DNA of 64,000 bases from Mycolicibacter heraklionensis (GCF_019645815.1 NZ_CP080997.1:4654880-4718879), one strand, 5' to 3'. Positions 50,324 to 58,765 are shown, counted from the stretch's first letter. Numbers and translations are program-made. The notes: a model not told the origin generated them from the letters alone.

Positions 50324-50866
50324 GGGAGCTCCTTCAGGTCATGTGACTCAGCACACGGAACGTAACTGAGGGCGACCTGAAAATCAGCAGTCAGGAAGCG
50401 CTTGATCTCAAAGGCATCGCCCCTACCCACCGTTGGCAATCTAACGGGCTCGAAAAACCCCAGGTACACGCATTAACTTTGACGGCCAGCAAATTCCTGT
50501 CGGCCGCTGAATGATTCAACTGGAAATTACCGGCGAGTAAGAATTGAAACACGTTCACTTGAGCCCATTTCGCGTCTCGTCGGCGCGAAATAGGCGTTGA
50601 ACTGGGATGAGGCGGCGCTGCCACTAAGTCCAGAATGGCACTGTAGAAACAGGTGTCAAGTCGTTTGGATGCAGCAAGGAGCCCTATTAGACGAACCATA
50701 GCTAACATGCGGCTAACCTCGCGTCAACGCAGGTCACGGGCATCTAACCCGACGCGAACGGTCCGGCCGAGACGCATCGTAGCTCGCCTGTAAGGCCCCG
50801 TTCCCTGAGAATTTTTCGAGCGACCTTTCGGGTGCTGCCAGCCGGGACGCGGACTCCGAACTGCGC
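50324..50866 (-). other. 543-bp upstream region of the GjpA-PGRS operon, copy 1
   Basis: No gene is seen. It contains the promoter element at 50358-50367, a GGAAATTACC near-palindrome at 50522-50531 (the copy 2 region has GGTAATTACC), and AT-richer sequence than the neighbouring genes. Regulator-binding sites for the nearby MarR proteins are expected here. Confidence 0.4.
50358..50367 (-). promoter_or_regulatory. Conserved promoter element of the GjpA-PGRS operon, copy 1
   Basis: GAACGTAACT followed by (G/A)AG, giving on the minus strand AGTTACGTTC with the -10 hexamer TACGTT. The same element lies at 57299-57308 at nearly the same distance (35-55 bp) before the TTG start of the second copy. 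Conservation between the copies supports a functional promoter. Confidence 0.5.
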
Positions 50867-51352
50867 TCAGGACTGCTCAGGAAGGCCGGTTCGCCGGCAG
50901 ACGTCACCGAGGGCGATCACCTGCTGACGCGACAGTTGGTCGAGGTAGTACGCACGAATGCCGCGGGCGTAGGTGACCGCCGCGGGCGCGTAGCGCTGCC
51001 GGCCCGCAGCGGTGATGTGGCCAAGTACTGCCCGGCGATCGGTCGGGTGCGGACGCCTGACGACCAGGGCCTGGGCCTCCAGCCGGCCGATCAGCGAAGT
51101 CACCCGACTGGGCGCCAGCGCGAAAGCCTCAGCGAGGTCCCGCATCCGGGCCGAACCGGTCTCCGAACGGGCCAGCCGGTCCAGCACAAGGACCTCAAAA
51201 AGAGTCAGCCCGTGGGCGTGGACCAGGCTGTCATTCAACGCAGCAAGCAGGCGTGACGAGGAGTCCATGAACTGGTGCACGCACGTGCACTCATCCGCGT
51301 CAAGCACAGGCAGTTCCCACACTGGCTGCTCAAGAGCCCGCAGGTGCCCCAT
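50867..51352 (-). CDS. MarR-family regulator A
   Basis: A 161-residue winged-helix protein from ATG 51352. N-terminal dimer helix with CTCVHQFMDSSSRLLAALN, then HTH (LFEVLVLDRLARSETGSARM, RDLAEAFALAPSRVTSLIGR), the wing with Asp-Arg-Arg (HPTDRRAVLGHIT) and a C-terminal dimer helix ending QLSRQQVIALGDVCRRTG. Last of three consecutive MarR genes, 543 bp upstream of the GjpA-PGRS operon on the same strand. Closest in layout to the second half of the double-MarR protein at 57596. Confidence 0.8.
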   Translation of the reverse strand: MGHLRALEQPVWELPVLDADECTCVHQFMDSSSRLLAALNDSLVHAHGLTLFEVLVLDRLARSETGSARMRDLAEAFALAPSRVTSLIGRLEAQALVVRRPHPTDRRAVLGHITAAGRQRYAPAAVTYARGIRAYYLDQLSRQQVIALGDVCRRTGLPEQS

Positions 51353-51437
51353 GCCGGGCGATGGTAGCCACGCGATCCGGCGACTGGAGGTTGATTCGGA
51401 AACTTCGCGCCGAGCAGTTGGGCAAGAGGCGAGCGAC

Positions 51438-51920
51438 TCAATCCAGCGTCGACTTTTTCGGAAGCTCCGCTGCCTCCAGCGACGCGTTGATCTGACGGCA
51501 GCTGGCACCCAGCGCAAGCATTTGCTGGCGGGACATCTGGTTCACGTAGAGCCGGCGGATCTGTTCGGCGTAGGTTTTGCGGGCCTCCCCCAACCTCATT
51601 CGGCCCTCGGGCGTGAGTTCGGCCCGCACCCCCCGCCCATCACCGGGGATGGGAATTCGGCGGACGAGGCCGCGGCTTTCCAGCCGGCGGGTCAACCAGG
51701 TGACCCGGCTGCGAAGCAGCATCAGGGCCGCCGCCAGATCGCTCATTCGGACAGAACCGGTGTCGGACTTGGCGAGAACGTCCAACAGCCGCAGCTCAGA
51801 CAGGTCCAGCCGGTGCCGCCCCATCAGACTTCTATTCAGAGCGGCCAACAGACCCGTCGATGACTCGACGAACTCGTGCCAGGAATTCTGTTCGATGTCT
51901 TCGAGGCCCGGCAGCCGCAT
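51438..51920 (-). CDS. MarR-family regulator B
   Basis: About 160 residues from ATG 51920 (MRLPGLEDIEQNSWHEFV). HTH in LLDVLAKSDTGSVRMSDLAA and LRSRVTWLTRRLESRGLVRR; wing PIPGDGRGVRAELT lacks the usual Asp-Arg pair order; C-terminal helix SRQQMLALGASCRQIN. The frame is open to 52055, and a GTG there could extend the protein by up to 25 residues. 85 bp separate it from regulator A. The N-terminal LPGLE and C-terminal RQQ...C-R motifs are common to all MarR domains of this locus. Confidence 0.78.
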   Translation of the reverse strand: MRLPGLEDIEQNSWHEFVESSTGLLAALNRSLMGRHRLDLSELRLLDVLAKSDTGSVRMSDLAAALMLLRSRVTWLTRRLESRGLVRRIPIPGDGRGVRAELTPEGRMRLGEARKTYAEQIRRLYVNQMSRQQMLALGASCRQINASLEAAELPKKSTLD

Positions 51921-52357
51921 CGTCGGCCCTTGCGCACCAGTCTCCTCCACGGCGGGCGACGGTACCGAAACCCCTCGCACGGTGACTACCAAAATCGTGG
52001 CGGTTTGTATCCTTCTGCATACATCAACGAAGCTCGCCGGCTGCCCGCAACGCACACGGTCGTGACATCAGAGCTGCTCGGAGGGCGTTTGCGGCAGCTT
52101 ACAGCAAAGATATAGAGCGGCCTGATTGGTTCAACCGGCAACTAATCGGCCATCAACAATCAGAACCTGTTCTAGCGGGGCACCGACTCAGCGGTGCCGC
52201 GCCGGTATTTGCTGGCCACAGGCAGTGCTCAGTCCAAGCAGCGACGAGCAGTCGGCGCCCGCACTGAACAGTCGTCATCTTTTTTTCCACCACTCCCCAC
52301 GTGCGCGAAGCGGTCCGCGAGCAAACGCACCTCAGGGCGCGCCAGCGTTGACGCAGA
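51921..52357. other. 437-bp intergenic region between MarR genes B and C
   Basis: No gene is supported. The minus strand near 52000-52020 shows GTATGCAGAAGGATAC, a small dyad over a -10-like GATACA, a possible promoter for regulator B. The rest shows nothing clear. Confidence 0.35.
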
Positions 52358-52903
52358 TCAGAGCGGCGGCCTGGTGGCTGACTCGCCCTGGGCCGCTCTG
52401 GAGACATAGAGCGTCGAGTCGGCCTGCCTCAAGCCGGAATTGATTCGTCGGCAGTTCTCTTCAAGTGTGGCAAGCTGGCGCCGGGACAAAGTGCCAATGA
52501 GATGGGTCTTGACCCCTTGCGCGTAGTTGAGACTGGCATGCCCCGCCACCCGCCGGCCGTCCGCGGTGATCCGAGCGACCACTCCACGCCTGTCGTCGGA
52601 ATTCTGTTCGCGCTGAACCAAACCCCGCTCCTCGAGCCGACGGATCCGCTTGGTCATATGGTGCGGGGTCGCACCCAGCACGTCGGCCAGATCACCCATC
52701 CGTGCCGCACCGCCGTCGGACTTGTCCAGGATGTCCAGCACCCGCAGGTCGATGACGGAGAGTTGATGCGCTTCGGTCAGCCAGCGGTCCATCGTGGCGT
52801 TAAAGCGCAGCGCGGCATGCAGGAAGTTCTGCCACGACTTCTGTTCGGCGATGTCCAATCCGGGAAGGTCACTGGGGGTGCGTCGACGAGCTGGACGTTG
52901 CAT
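52358..52903 (-). CDS. MarR-family regulator C
   Basis: A 181-residue MarR protein. N terminus MQRPARRRTPSDLPGLDIAE nearly repeats that of the double-MarR protein (MQRHDRRRTGSDLPGLDLAE). HTH: LRVLDILDKSDGGAARMGDL and LGATPHHMTKRIRRLEERGL; wing NSDDRRGVVARIT with the Asp-Arg-Arg motif; C-terminal helix RRQLATLEENCRRINSGL. ATG 52903. It is the first of three MarR genes read toward the GjpA-PGRS operon. Confidence 0.82.
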   Translation of the reverse strand: MQRPARRRTPSDLPGLDIAEQKSWQNFLHAALRFNATMDRWLTEAHQLSVIDLRVLDILDKSDGGAARMGDLADVLGATPHHMTKRIRRLEERGLVQREQNSDDRRGVVARITADGRRVAGHASLNYAQGVKTHLIGTLSRRQLATLEENCRRINSGLRQADSTLYVSRAAQGESATRPPL

Positions 52904-53473
52904 GCCGTCATGTTAGCCAGGCTTTGTTGCAGTGCGCCAACATTTTTCCGCTCGGAAGTTCAGTCGCCCGCTCGCTTGCGACCGCAACCGGGGTCGGCGG
53001 GCCCGCCCCATAAATGTATATATTACTGACTACTCCGCAGGGGTAGCACGCTACTGCATCGATATTGAGTTGCTATCACATGTGATTAAGGTCAGCTATT
53101 TCTGTATATTAGATACATAATTCAATAATGTATCCGCCGTTTCGGATGGAACGGGCCTCCGAAGGGGGACCTTCAGGCTAGTTGCCGCCCGAATCGCCAA
53201 CGGTGCAGCAGTGCGCCGATGGCTCTCTCGGGCGCCGACATGGCCGAAACCGATTCTCCTTGAGCGATTGCCGCACCCGTAGACGAAAAACTGTTCAACC
53301 GGTTGATCGGGAACTAGGCCGCGTGCCGAGTGCGAATCCTTCACCGGCACTTGAAACCCAGAGTCGCTAGTGCGAGACACATGACCACCGGACAAGACAC
53401 CAGTCTTTCGCTGCGCCGATCCCGGCGGTCGCAGTAAGACCGAATATCAGGCGGTACTGCCGCCTGGCTTGAA
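52904..53473. other. 570-bp AT-rich intergenic region upstream of MarR C
   Basis: No convincing gene. Between about 53005 and 53140 base composition drops well below the window average (for example TGTATATATTACTGACTACT, TGTATATTAGATACATAATT), unlike any other stretch here. It contains the perfect 12-bp palindrome ATCACATGTGAT at 53075-53086. The rest up to the tRNA-Ser gene has no supported feature. The low GC suggests imported DNA or a regulatory hub. Confidence 0.5.
53075..53086. promoter_or_regulatory. Perfect 12-bp palindrome, candidate MarR operator
   Basis: ATCACATGTGAT, in the AT-rich region about 175 bp upstream of the MarR C start. Symmetry and AT content fit a MarR-family site; no binding evidence. 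Confidence 0.35.
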
Positions 53474-53563
53474 TGGCGGTGGCGGAGGGATTTGAACCCC
53501 CGGACGGTGTTAGCCGTCTCTCGCTTTCAAGGCGAGTGCATTAGGCCGCTCTGCCACGCCACC
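53474..53563 (-). tRNA. tRNA-Ser (anticodon TGA)
   Basis: Minus-strand acceptor GGTGGCG / CGCCACC, discriminator G and encoded CCA; anticodon loop CTTGAAA (TGA); long variable arm (GACGGCTAACACCGTC); T arm GGTTCAAATCC. 90 nt. It lies between the two MarR-GjpA-PGRS units; serine tRNA genes are frequent integration sites. Confidence 0.95.
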
Positions 53564-53598
53564 GCGGGAAATCGTACCTTGGCCGGATCGGTGCTTCC

Positions 53599-53654
53599 GA
53601 GCAGACGCAAACTCGCACGCGCACGGCGCCTTTAGTGCGAGTCTGCGTCTGCTC
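53599..53654. terminator. Two-tier hairpin between PGRS copy 2 and tRNA-Ser
   Basis: GAGCAGACGCA, one mismatch, ACTCGCA, loop of about 18, TGCGAGT, mismatch, TGCGTCTGCTC: 18 paired bases. It begins 9 bp downstream of the PGRS stop on the minus strand, so it probably ends that operon before the tRNA gene. Confidence 0.65.
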
Positions 53655-53663
53655 GTCATCGGG

Positions 53664-56108
53664 TCAGCCGGGTTGACCGCTACCGCCGTTGGTGCCGGGC
53701 TGGCCCGGCGGAGTGCCGTTCCCGGCCGCGCCGCCCGCTCCACCTGCACCGGCCGCACCGGCCGCGCCATGGGCCCCGTTGGTCCCGTTGGCGCTGGTGC
53801 CGCCGGCGCCACCGGCCGCGCCGTTACCGCCGGTACCGCCATCGCCGCCGCTGCCACCGGGCAGCGTGTTGCCGCCCGCGTCGGTGCCGCCGTTGCCGCC
53901 CTTGCTGCCAGCTCCACCAGTGCCGCCCGCTCCACCAGCACCGCCGGTTCCGCCGTTGCCGGAGACAGCCGTGCCGCCGGTTCCGCCCTGGCCGCCGTTA
54001 CCGGCGGTGCCACCGTCGCGGCCGTCACCACCGGGCCCGTGTGCGGGGCTGGCCGCGGGCGCGCCGTCCGCACCCGTGCCGCCGGCGCCCCCGTTGCCAC
54101 CGCTGCCGGCGTTCACGGTGCCGTGCGCATTGCCACCGTTGCCGCCGGCCCCGCCGTTGCCGCTGGCGCCGATGGTCCCGGTTCCGCCCACGCCGCCGTC
54201 ACCGCCATTACCCGCATGGCTGGGTCCGAGGCCGTAGGGGTTGTCGGCGTGCAAGGTGACACCGCCGCTGTCGCCACCGGCGCCGCCAGCCCCACCATTC
54301 CCGGCGATACCGCCTTCGCCACCGGTAAGGGGGACAGAAGCCGTTCCGCCGGCACCGCCGGCACCACCGTTGCCGCCGGAGGCCGTACCGCTGCCGCCGC
54401 TGCCGCCGCTGCCACCATTGCCGGCCGTGTTCCCGCCGGCTGTACCTCCTCCGCTACCACCGTTACCGCCGTTGCCGCCCGCACTGACCACTCCGGTACC
54501 GGTGGCGCCGTCACCGCCGGCCCCACCGACGCCTCCAGCACCGCCGGCCACGGGGGCGTAGCCGATGATGCCGGCGCCGCCGTCGCCACCGTTACCGCCT
54601 CGACTCCAGATGGTGCCGGCCCCGTCGTTCCAGCCGGTACTGGTGCCGCCGTTGCCGCCGTTTCCGCCGCCATCTCCGCCAGCACCGCCGTTGCCGCCGG
54701 CGTAGGTACCGGTGCCGCCGTTACCTCCGGCACCGCCGGGGAGCTTCCCTCCGATGAAGCCGCCGGATCCGCCGTTACCCCCGATGGTCTTCACGTCTGC
54801 GTCGTCGGTGGCACCGTTGCCTCCGTCACCGCCATGGCCGCTGGCACCGCCCAAGGTGGCGCCGCCTTCGCCGCCGTTGCCAGCCTGGCCGGCGGTGGCA
54901 TCTCCGCCGTTACCACCGTTGCCGCCGTTGCCGGTGCCGTAGTTCCAGCTGCCGCCGCCGTCGCCTCCGTTGCCACCGTTGAGGCCGGTGCCGCCAGTGC
55001 CGCCGTTTCCACCGTTGGCGCCTTCTCCGGTGCCGGCGTCGCCGCCGTAGCTGCCGTCGCCGCCGTTGCCGAGGTAGTGACCGGTGGCGTCTTGGTAGGC
55101 GTTGCCGCCGGCGCCGCCATCGCCGCCATCGCCGGCCATGCCAGCCTGTCCGGCGTGCCCGTACATGGGGCTGGTGTAGATGGACGAGCCTCGGCCACCG
55201 CCTGCACCCGCGCTGCCGCCGTTCCACCCGCCGTTACCGCCGTTGCCACCATTGACGTGATCGGCGGTGCCGGTAGCGCCATTGCCCCCGGCCCCCGCAT
55301 CCCCTGCGTTGCCACCGCTGCCGCCATTGCCGAACATGAAGCTGCTGCGCCCGCCGTTTCCGCCGTTGCCGCCGTTGCCTCCACCGGTGCCGTTGCCGTC
55401 ACCGCCGTTGGCGTAGGTCCCCGCGACACCCGTTGCTCCGGCCGCGCCGAGACCACCGTCTCCGCCGTTGCCGAAGAACCAGGCAGAAGCATCCCCGCCG
55501 TTGCCGCCGTTACCGCCGTTGGCCACGGCATCGGTTGCGGCACCGCCGTTACCGCCGTTGCCGCCGCTGCCCATCCAGAGGCCGCCGGCACCGCCGTCAC
55601 CACCGTCGGCGCCCGCACCACCGTCGCCACCGGCCCCGCCGTTGCCCAGCCAGCCGGCCGCATTGCCGCCAGCACCACCGGCAACACCGGCCGTCGTGCT
55701 GTCCCAACCGTCTCCGCCATCGCCGAACCACAGCCCACCGTTGCCACCATCGGGGTTGGCTTCGGTGCCATCGGTGCCATCACCGATCAGGAACTGGCCG
55801 GCCGAGGTATTGATCCAGCCGTTGACCAGCTCCCCGAAATCACTGTTGATCCAGCCCTCCAGGGAAGCGTGGATCGGCTCGTAGAACCACTGATCCAGCA
55901 TGGTGGTCCAGTCAAAGGTGCCGGCGTCGGCCGGCCCGGCGGCCAGCCACGCAGAGGAATCGAAAAGATCAACGATCCAATCGAATTCGTCGGCCTGAGT
56001 CGGCGGCGCCACGCTCAGCGGGACCATTCCGAACGCCAGGAATGCGCCCACTGCACTGGCGGCTCCGATTGCCCAGGAGTGGCTCCGGATAGTGCGATCG
56101 CGATTCAT
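53664..56108 (-). CDS. PGRS protein with Sec-type signal peptide, no PE domain (copy 2)
   Basis: An 814-residue paralogue of the protein at 44991. Signal peptide MNRDRTIRSHSWAIGAASAV... to TQA before DEFDW; then the same 100-residue module (DWIVDLFD, QWFYEPIH, WINSDFGELVNGWIN, GQFLIGDGTDGT), then about 670 residues of Gly-rich repeats with GNGG and TGG units ending NGGSGQPG. ATG 56108 follows GAGG (CCTCACGATG side) and lies 49 bp after the frameshifted GjpA-like gene. Shorter and with more varied repeats than copy 1. Probably exported to the envelope; function unknown. Confidence 0.85.
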   Translation of the reverse strand: MNRDRTIRSHSWAIGAASAVGAFLAFGMVPLSVAPPTQADEFDWIVDLFDSSAWLAAGPADAGTFDWTTMLDQWFYEPIHASLEGWINSDFGELVNGWINTSAGQFLIGDGTDGTEANPDGGNGGLWFGDGGDGWDSTTAGVAGGAGGNAAGWLGNGGAGGDGGAGADGGDGGAGGLWMGSGGNGGNGGAATDAVANGGNGGNGGDASAWFFGNGGDGGLGAAGATGVAGTYANGGDGNGTGGGNGGNGGNGGRSSFMFGNGGSGGNAGDAGAGGNGATGTADHVNGGNGGNGGWNGGSAGAGGGRGSSIYTSPMYGHAGQAGMAGDGGDGGAGGNAYQDATGHYLGNGGDGSYGGDAGTGEGANGGNGGTGGTGLNGGNGGDGGGSWNYGTGNGGNGGNGGDATAGQAGNGGEGGATLGGASGHGGDGGNGATDDADVKTIGGNGGSGGFIGGKLPGGAGGNGGTGTYAGGNGGAGGDGGGNGGNGGTSTGWNDGAGTIWSRGGNGGDGGAGIIGYAPVAGGAGGVGGAGGDGATGTGVVSAGGNGGNGGSGGGTAGGNTAGNGGSGGSGGSGTASGGNGGAGGAGGTASVPLTGGEGGIAGNGGAGGAGGDSGGVTLHADNPYGLGPSHAGNGGDGGVGGTGTIGASGNGGAGGNGGNAHGTVNAGSGGNGGAGGTGADGAPAASPAHGPGGDGRDGGTAGNGGQGGTGGTAVSGNGGTGGAGGAGGTGGAGSKGGNGGTDAGGNTLPGGSGGDGGTGGNGAAGGAGGTSANGTNGAHGAAGAAGAGGAGGAAGNGTPPGQPGTNGGSGQPG

Positions 56109-56157
56109 CGTGAGGGAAACCTCTCTAAGAAGTTGGGGGAAAAAGATTTTCGGGGGG

Positions 56158-57253
56158 TCAGAGGCCGAGCAGGTCGCCCAGCCAGCCGAACGCATCAGTC
56201 GCCGCACCGGTGCCGCCGTCGTCGAGGGCGTCGGTGGGCAGCAGGGGCAGCTCCGCACCAGCCAACGGCGGGGTGACCACGACCGGGCCCTTGCCATCCC
56301 AGCCCGACCCGAGCAGGGCGCCGACGGTTTGGCCCCAGGCCTGCCAGGCCGCGATCGGCCCGATGCCGGCACTGTTGAGATCGAGGGTTCCTAGAACCGG
56401 CACTCCGCTGAATTCGATACCAACACTTTGGAAGATCGACCCGCCGACCGCGGGCACCGATGCGGCGACCTCCCCACCGGGGCCGAGCACCTGATACGGG
56501 CCGACCGCGACCGCGCCCGGCGACAACAGTCCACCGAAGGCGATGTCCAGGTGATCCATGTTCATCCCCGCGGGAAATACCCCGAACCCGTTGATCATCG
56601 GCAACAGTGCGTCCAGGTTCAAGGTGGCGCCGTTGAAGAAGGCGCCGCCCATATTGATCAGGGTGTCGCCCAGGCCTGTCGTGGTCGGTGATGCTGTTGA
56701 GCAACGCCACCCACGGGCTGATCCCCGGTCCGATCATCCCCATCAGCACCGCACTGGCGGGCGACCCCAGGTAGTCGATGATCGGCATGATCTGGCTGGC
56801 ATCGACATCGGCCGGGATATACCCGCCGATCTGGCCAAACATCAGCGCATGCGTGCCGTCCATCGTGTGGTTGAGCACCGTGGAGTGCGTCGCGTCGGTC
56901 TCGTTCTGCAGTGCCCAGCCGGAGACCACGGCGTTCAGGTGCAGCTGGATCTGCTCGTTGACATCGTTGGTGGAACCCGACGGGTCGTTGAGTAGGCGAT
57001 CCCAGTAGTCCATCTGGTTGGCCCAAAACTGTTGCATCCCCACCTCGGGCGCCAGATACCAGTTGTTGAGCATCGTCGTGACATTCGCCGACGCGGCATT
57101 GAGGACATCCTGGAACGCCCCCGTCAACGCGACTGCGTGGGACTGGATATCAGACCGAACCGGCACCGGCGCAGACAACGGAGTGACCGCAACAAGACTG
57201 GCTCCGACCAGAGCCACGCCAGCGGTGGCATAGGGGCGAACGGTGGCGTGCAA
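56158..57253 (-). pseudogene. GjpA-like gene, copy 2, interrupted by a +1 frameshift
   Basis: Starts at TTG 57253 behind GAGGAG, encodes signal peptide MHATVRPYATAGVALVGASL and matches the intact paralogue up to GPGISPWVALLNSITDHD. At 56677 an extra base (T on the plus strand) shifts the frame; the correct sequence continues in another frame from GLGDTLINMGG through FFNGATLNLDALLPMINGF to GDLLGL and TGA at 56158. Without that base the product would be about 364 residues and align without gaps there with copy 1. Either a true inactivation or a sequencing error. It is followed by PGRS copy 2. Confidence 0.75.
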
Positions 57254-57595
57254 GGGGAACTCCTCGGCAGGTGGATTGGTGAGGCACTGAACAGCGATGA
57301 ACGTAACTAAGCGAGGGCTGAGTGTCTCTAATCGAACGTTGGTATCCCCGAAGATGTTTGACGTGACGTCACACCAAGCCGCTTCGACTGAGCTTGAATT
57401 CCCTGGTCAGCACCGAAATCGGGAGCGCCCGATCATCCACTGCACCGGCCCCAACTGTTTCAAACGGTAATTACCAATGGGTAACCATTCCGCTTGTGCC
57501 CCATGCGGAACCACGTGATCGAGTTTTAGCAAACTGTGGAAACACGGGAAACCACAATGCGACTGGGCGGCAACGCCGTTAGACTCGGTGGCGCC
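57254..57595 (-). other. 342-bp upstream region of GjpA-PGRS unit 2
   Basis: Holds the promoter element GAACGTAACT at 57299-57308, the palindrome GGTAATTACC at 57466-57475 and the dyad AATGG-GTAA-CCATT at 57476-57489, directly next to each other: candidate operator for the double-MarR protein encoded just upstream. No gene is seen. Confidence 0.5.
57299..57308 (-). promoter_or_regulatory. Conserved promoter element of the GjpA-PGRS operon, copy 2
   Basis: GAACGTAACT followed by AAG, on the minus strand TTAGTTACGTTC with -10 TACGTT, 46-55 bp before TTG 57253. Shared with 50358-50367. Confidence 0.5.
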
Positions 57596-58690
57596 TCACC
57601 GGTGACCGATGTCGCCTTCGACCGCCGTCACTCTCGCCGAACTTCGACGATCTGCCCGCACCGACCGCTCGGCACCGGCTTTGAGAGGCACGCTGATCCG
57701 ACGGCACGCGTCGCCGAGCGCGATTGCCTGCTGGCGCGACATCGGGTTCAAGTAATGCCTGCGAATTTCCCTGGCGTAGAACGCAAGTGCCGGTCCTAAT
57801 CGCACTCGGCCGTGCAGCGTAATAGCAACAACCACGCGCCGCCGATCCCCCTGCCCGGGGCCGCGGCGCACCAGTCCTTCGGACTCCAGGCGGCTGATCT
57901 GCTGGGTCAGCCGGCTGGGCTGCAATGCACACGCTTTGCCCAACAGACTCATCGGTGCTGTTCCGCCCGGTGACTTCGCGATCAGATCCAACAGCAGAAT
58001 GTCGATCAGGGCAAGCTGGATCGCCTCGACCAATCGGGCGTTCAAGACAGGGAACAGCGTCGCCGACGACGACATGAACTGATGCCAGCAACGCTTCCCG
58101 GCATCGTCAACCCCGGGTAGATAACACGTGGGCGCCTCCGGAAACGCTTGGGCACCAATGTGAACGGGAACCGTTGGGCCGGCACCGACCAATGTGCGCC
58201 GTAACTCGTCAAGCCGCAGCCCCTCGCCAATACGCCAACAGTTCTCCGCAACAGTGCTGATCTGGCGAGTCGACAGCGATCCGAGTAGGTACGTCGACAC
58301 GGCTTCCGCGTAGCTGATGATCGCCGGGGCGATGATCGTCCGGCCGGCGTCGTTGAGAAGAGCGACAACCCCGCGTTTGTCCTTCGGATCGGGCTCGCGG
58401 CGCACCAGTCCCCGCTCGCCCAAACGGTCGATCCGCTTCGTCATCTGACGCCGGGTCGCGCCCAGCAACTCGGCCAGATCACCCATCCGAGCAGATCCGT
58501 CCGAGGACTTGGCCAGGATGTCGAGCACCCGCAAATCGATCACCGACAGTTGGTGATCGGCGTTGAGCGCCCGGTTCAGCGCCGCGTCGAATCGCAGCAC
58601 AGCGTCCAAATAATGTTGCCATGCTTGACGTTCGGCGAGATCCAAGCCGGGTAAATCACTCCCCGTCCGGCGGCGATCGTGGCGCTGCAC
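57596..58690 (-). CDS. Double MarR regulator (two winged-helix domains in one chain)
   Basis: A 364-residue protein with two complete MarR domains. Domain 1 (about 1-165) resembles regulator C: SDLPGLDLAE, LRVLDILAKSSDGSARMGDL, LGATRRQMTKRIDRLGERGL, wing DPKDKRGVV, CWRIGEGL. Domain 2 (about 185-345) resembles regulator A: YLPGVDDAGKRCWHQFMSSS, LLLDLIAKSPGGTAPM, LQPSRLTQQISRLESEGLVR, wing GQGDRRRVV, SRQQAIALGDACRRI. A linker of about 25 residues joins them. MarR proteins normally bind DNA as dimers; this could form a single-chain pseudo-dimer. ATG 58690; the GjpA-PGRS unit follows 342 bp downstream. Confidence 0.85.
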   Translation of the reverse strand: MQRHDRRRTGSDLPGLDLAERQAWQHYLDAVLRFDAALNRALNADHQLSVIDLRVLDILAKSSDGSARMGDLAELLGATRRQMTKRIDRLGERGLVRREPDPKDKRGVVALLNDAGRTIIAPAIISYAEAVSTYLLGSLSTRQISTVAENCWRIGEGLRLDELRRTLVGAGPTVPVHIGAQAFPEAPTCYLPGVDDAGKRCWHQFMSSSATLFPVLNARLVEAIQLALIDILLLDLIAKSPGGTAPMSLLGKACALQPSRLTQQISRLESEGLVRRGPGQGDRRRVVVAITLHGRVRLGPALAFYAREIRRHYLNPMSRQQAIALGDACRRISVPLKAGAERSVRADRRSSARVTAVEGDIGHR

Positions 58691-58765
58691 AGCGTCATGC
58701 TAGGCGACACACTTAGGGTTCCTCATCGTTTTCGACGGTGTCGGTCCGGTAGTAGCGTGTCGGAC

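Noticed and set aside
53182-53370. 62-codon plus-strand ORF in the AT-rich gap
   Set aside because: No ribosome site, no recognisable features and atypical codon use; probably a chance frame.
53673-56276. Long plus-strand ORF (867 codons) and similar Pro/Ala-rich plus-strand ORFs at 45658-46797, 46821-48089, 61329-62264 and 62574-63251
   Set aside because: They are antisense frames of the PGRS genes; Gly codons GGN read backwards give Pro and Ala, so long open frames arise by composition. No starts with ribosome sites or protein features.
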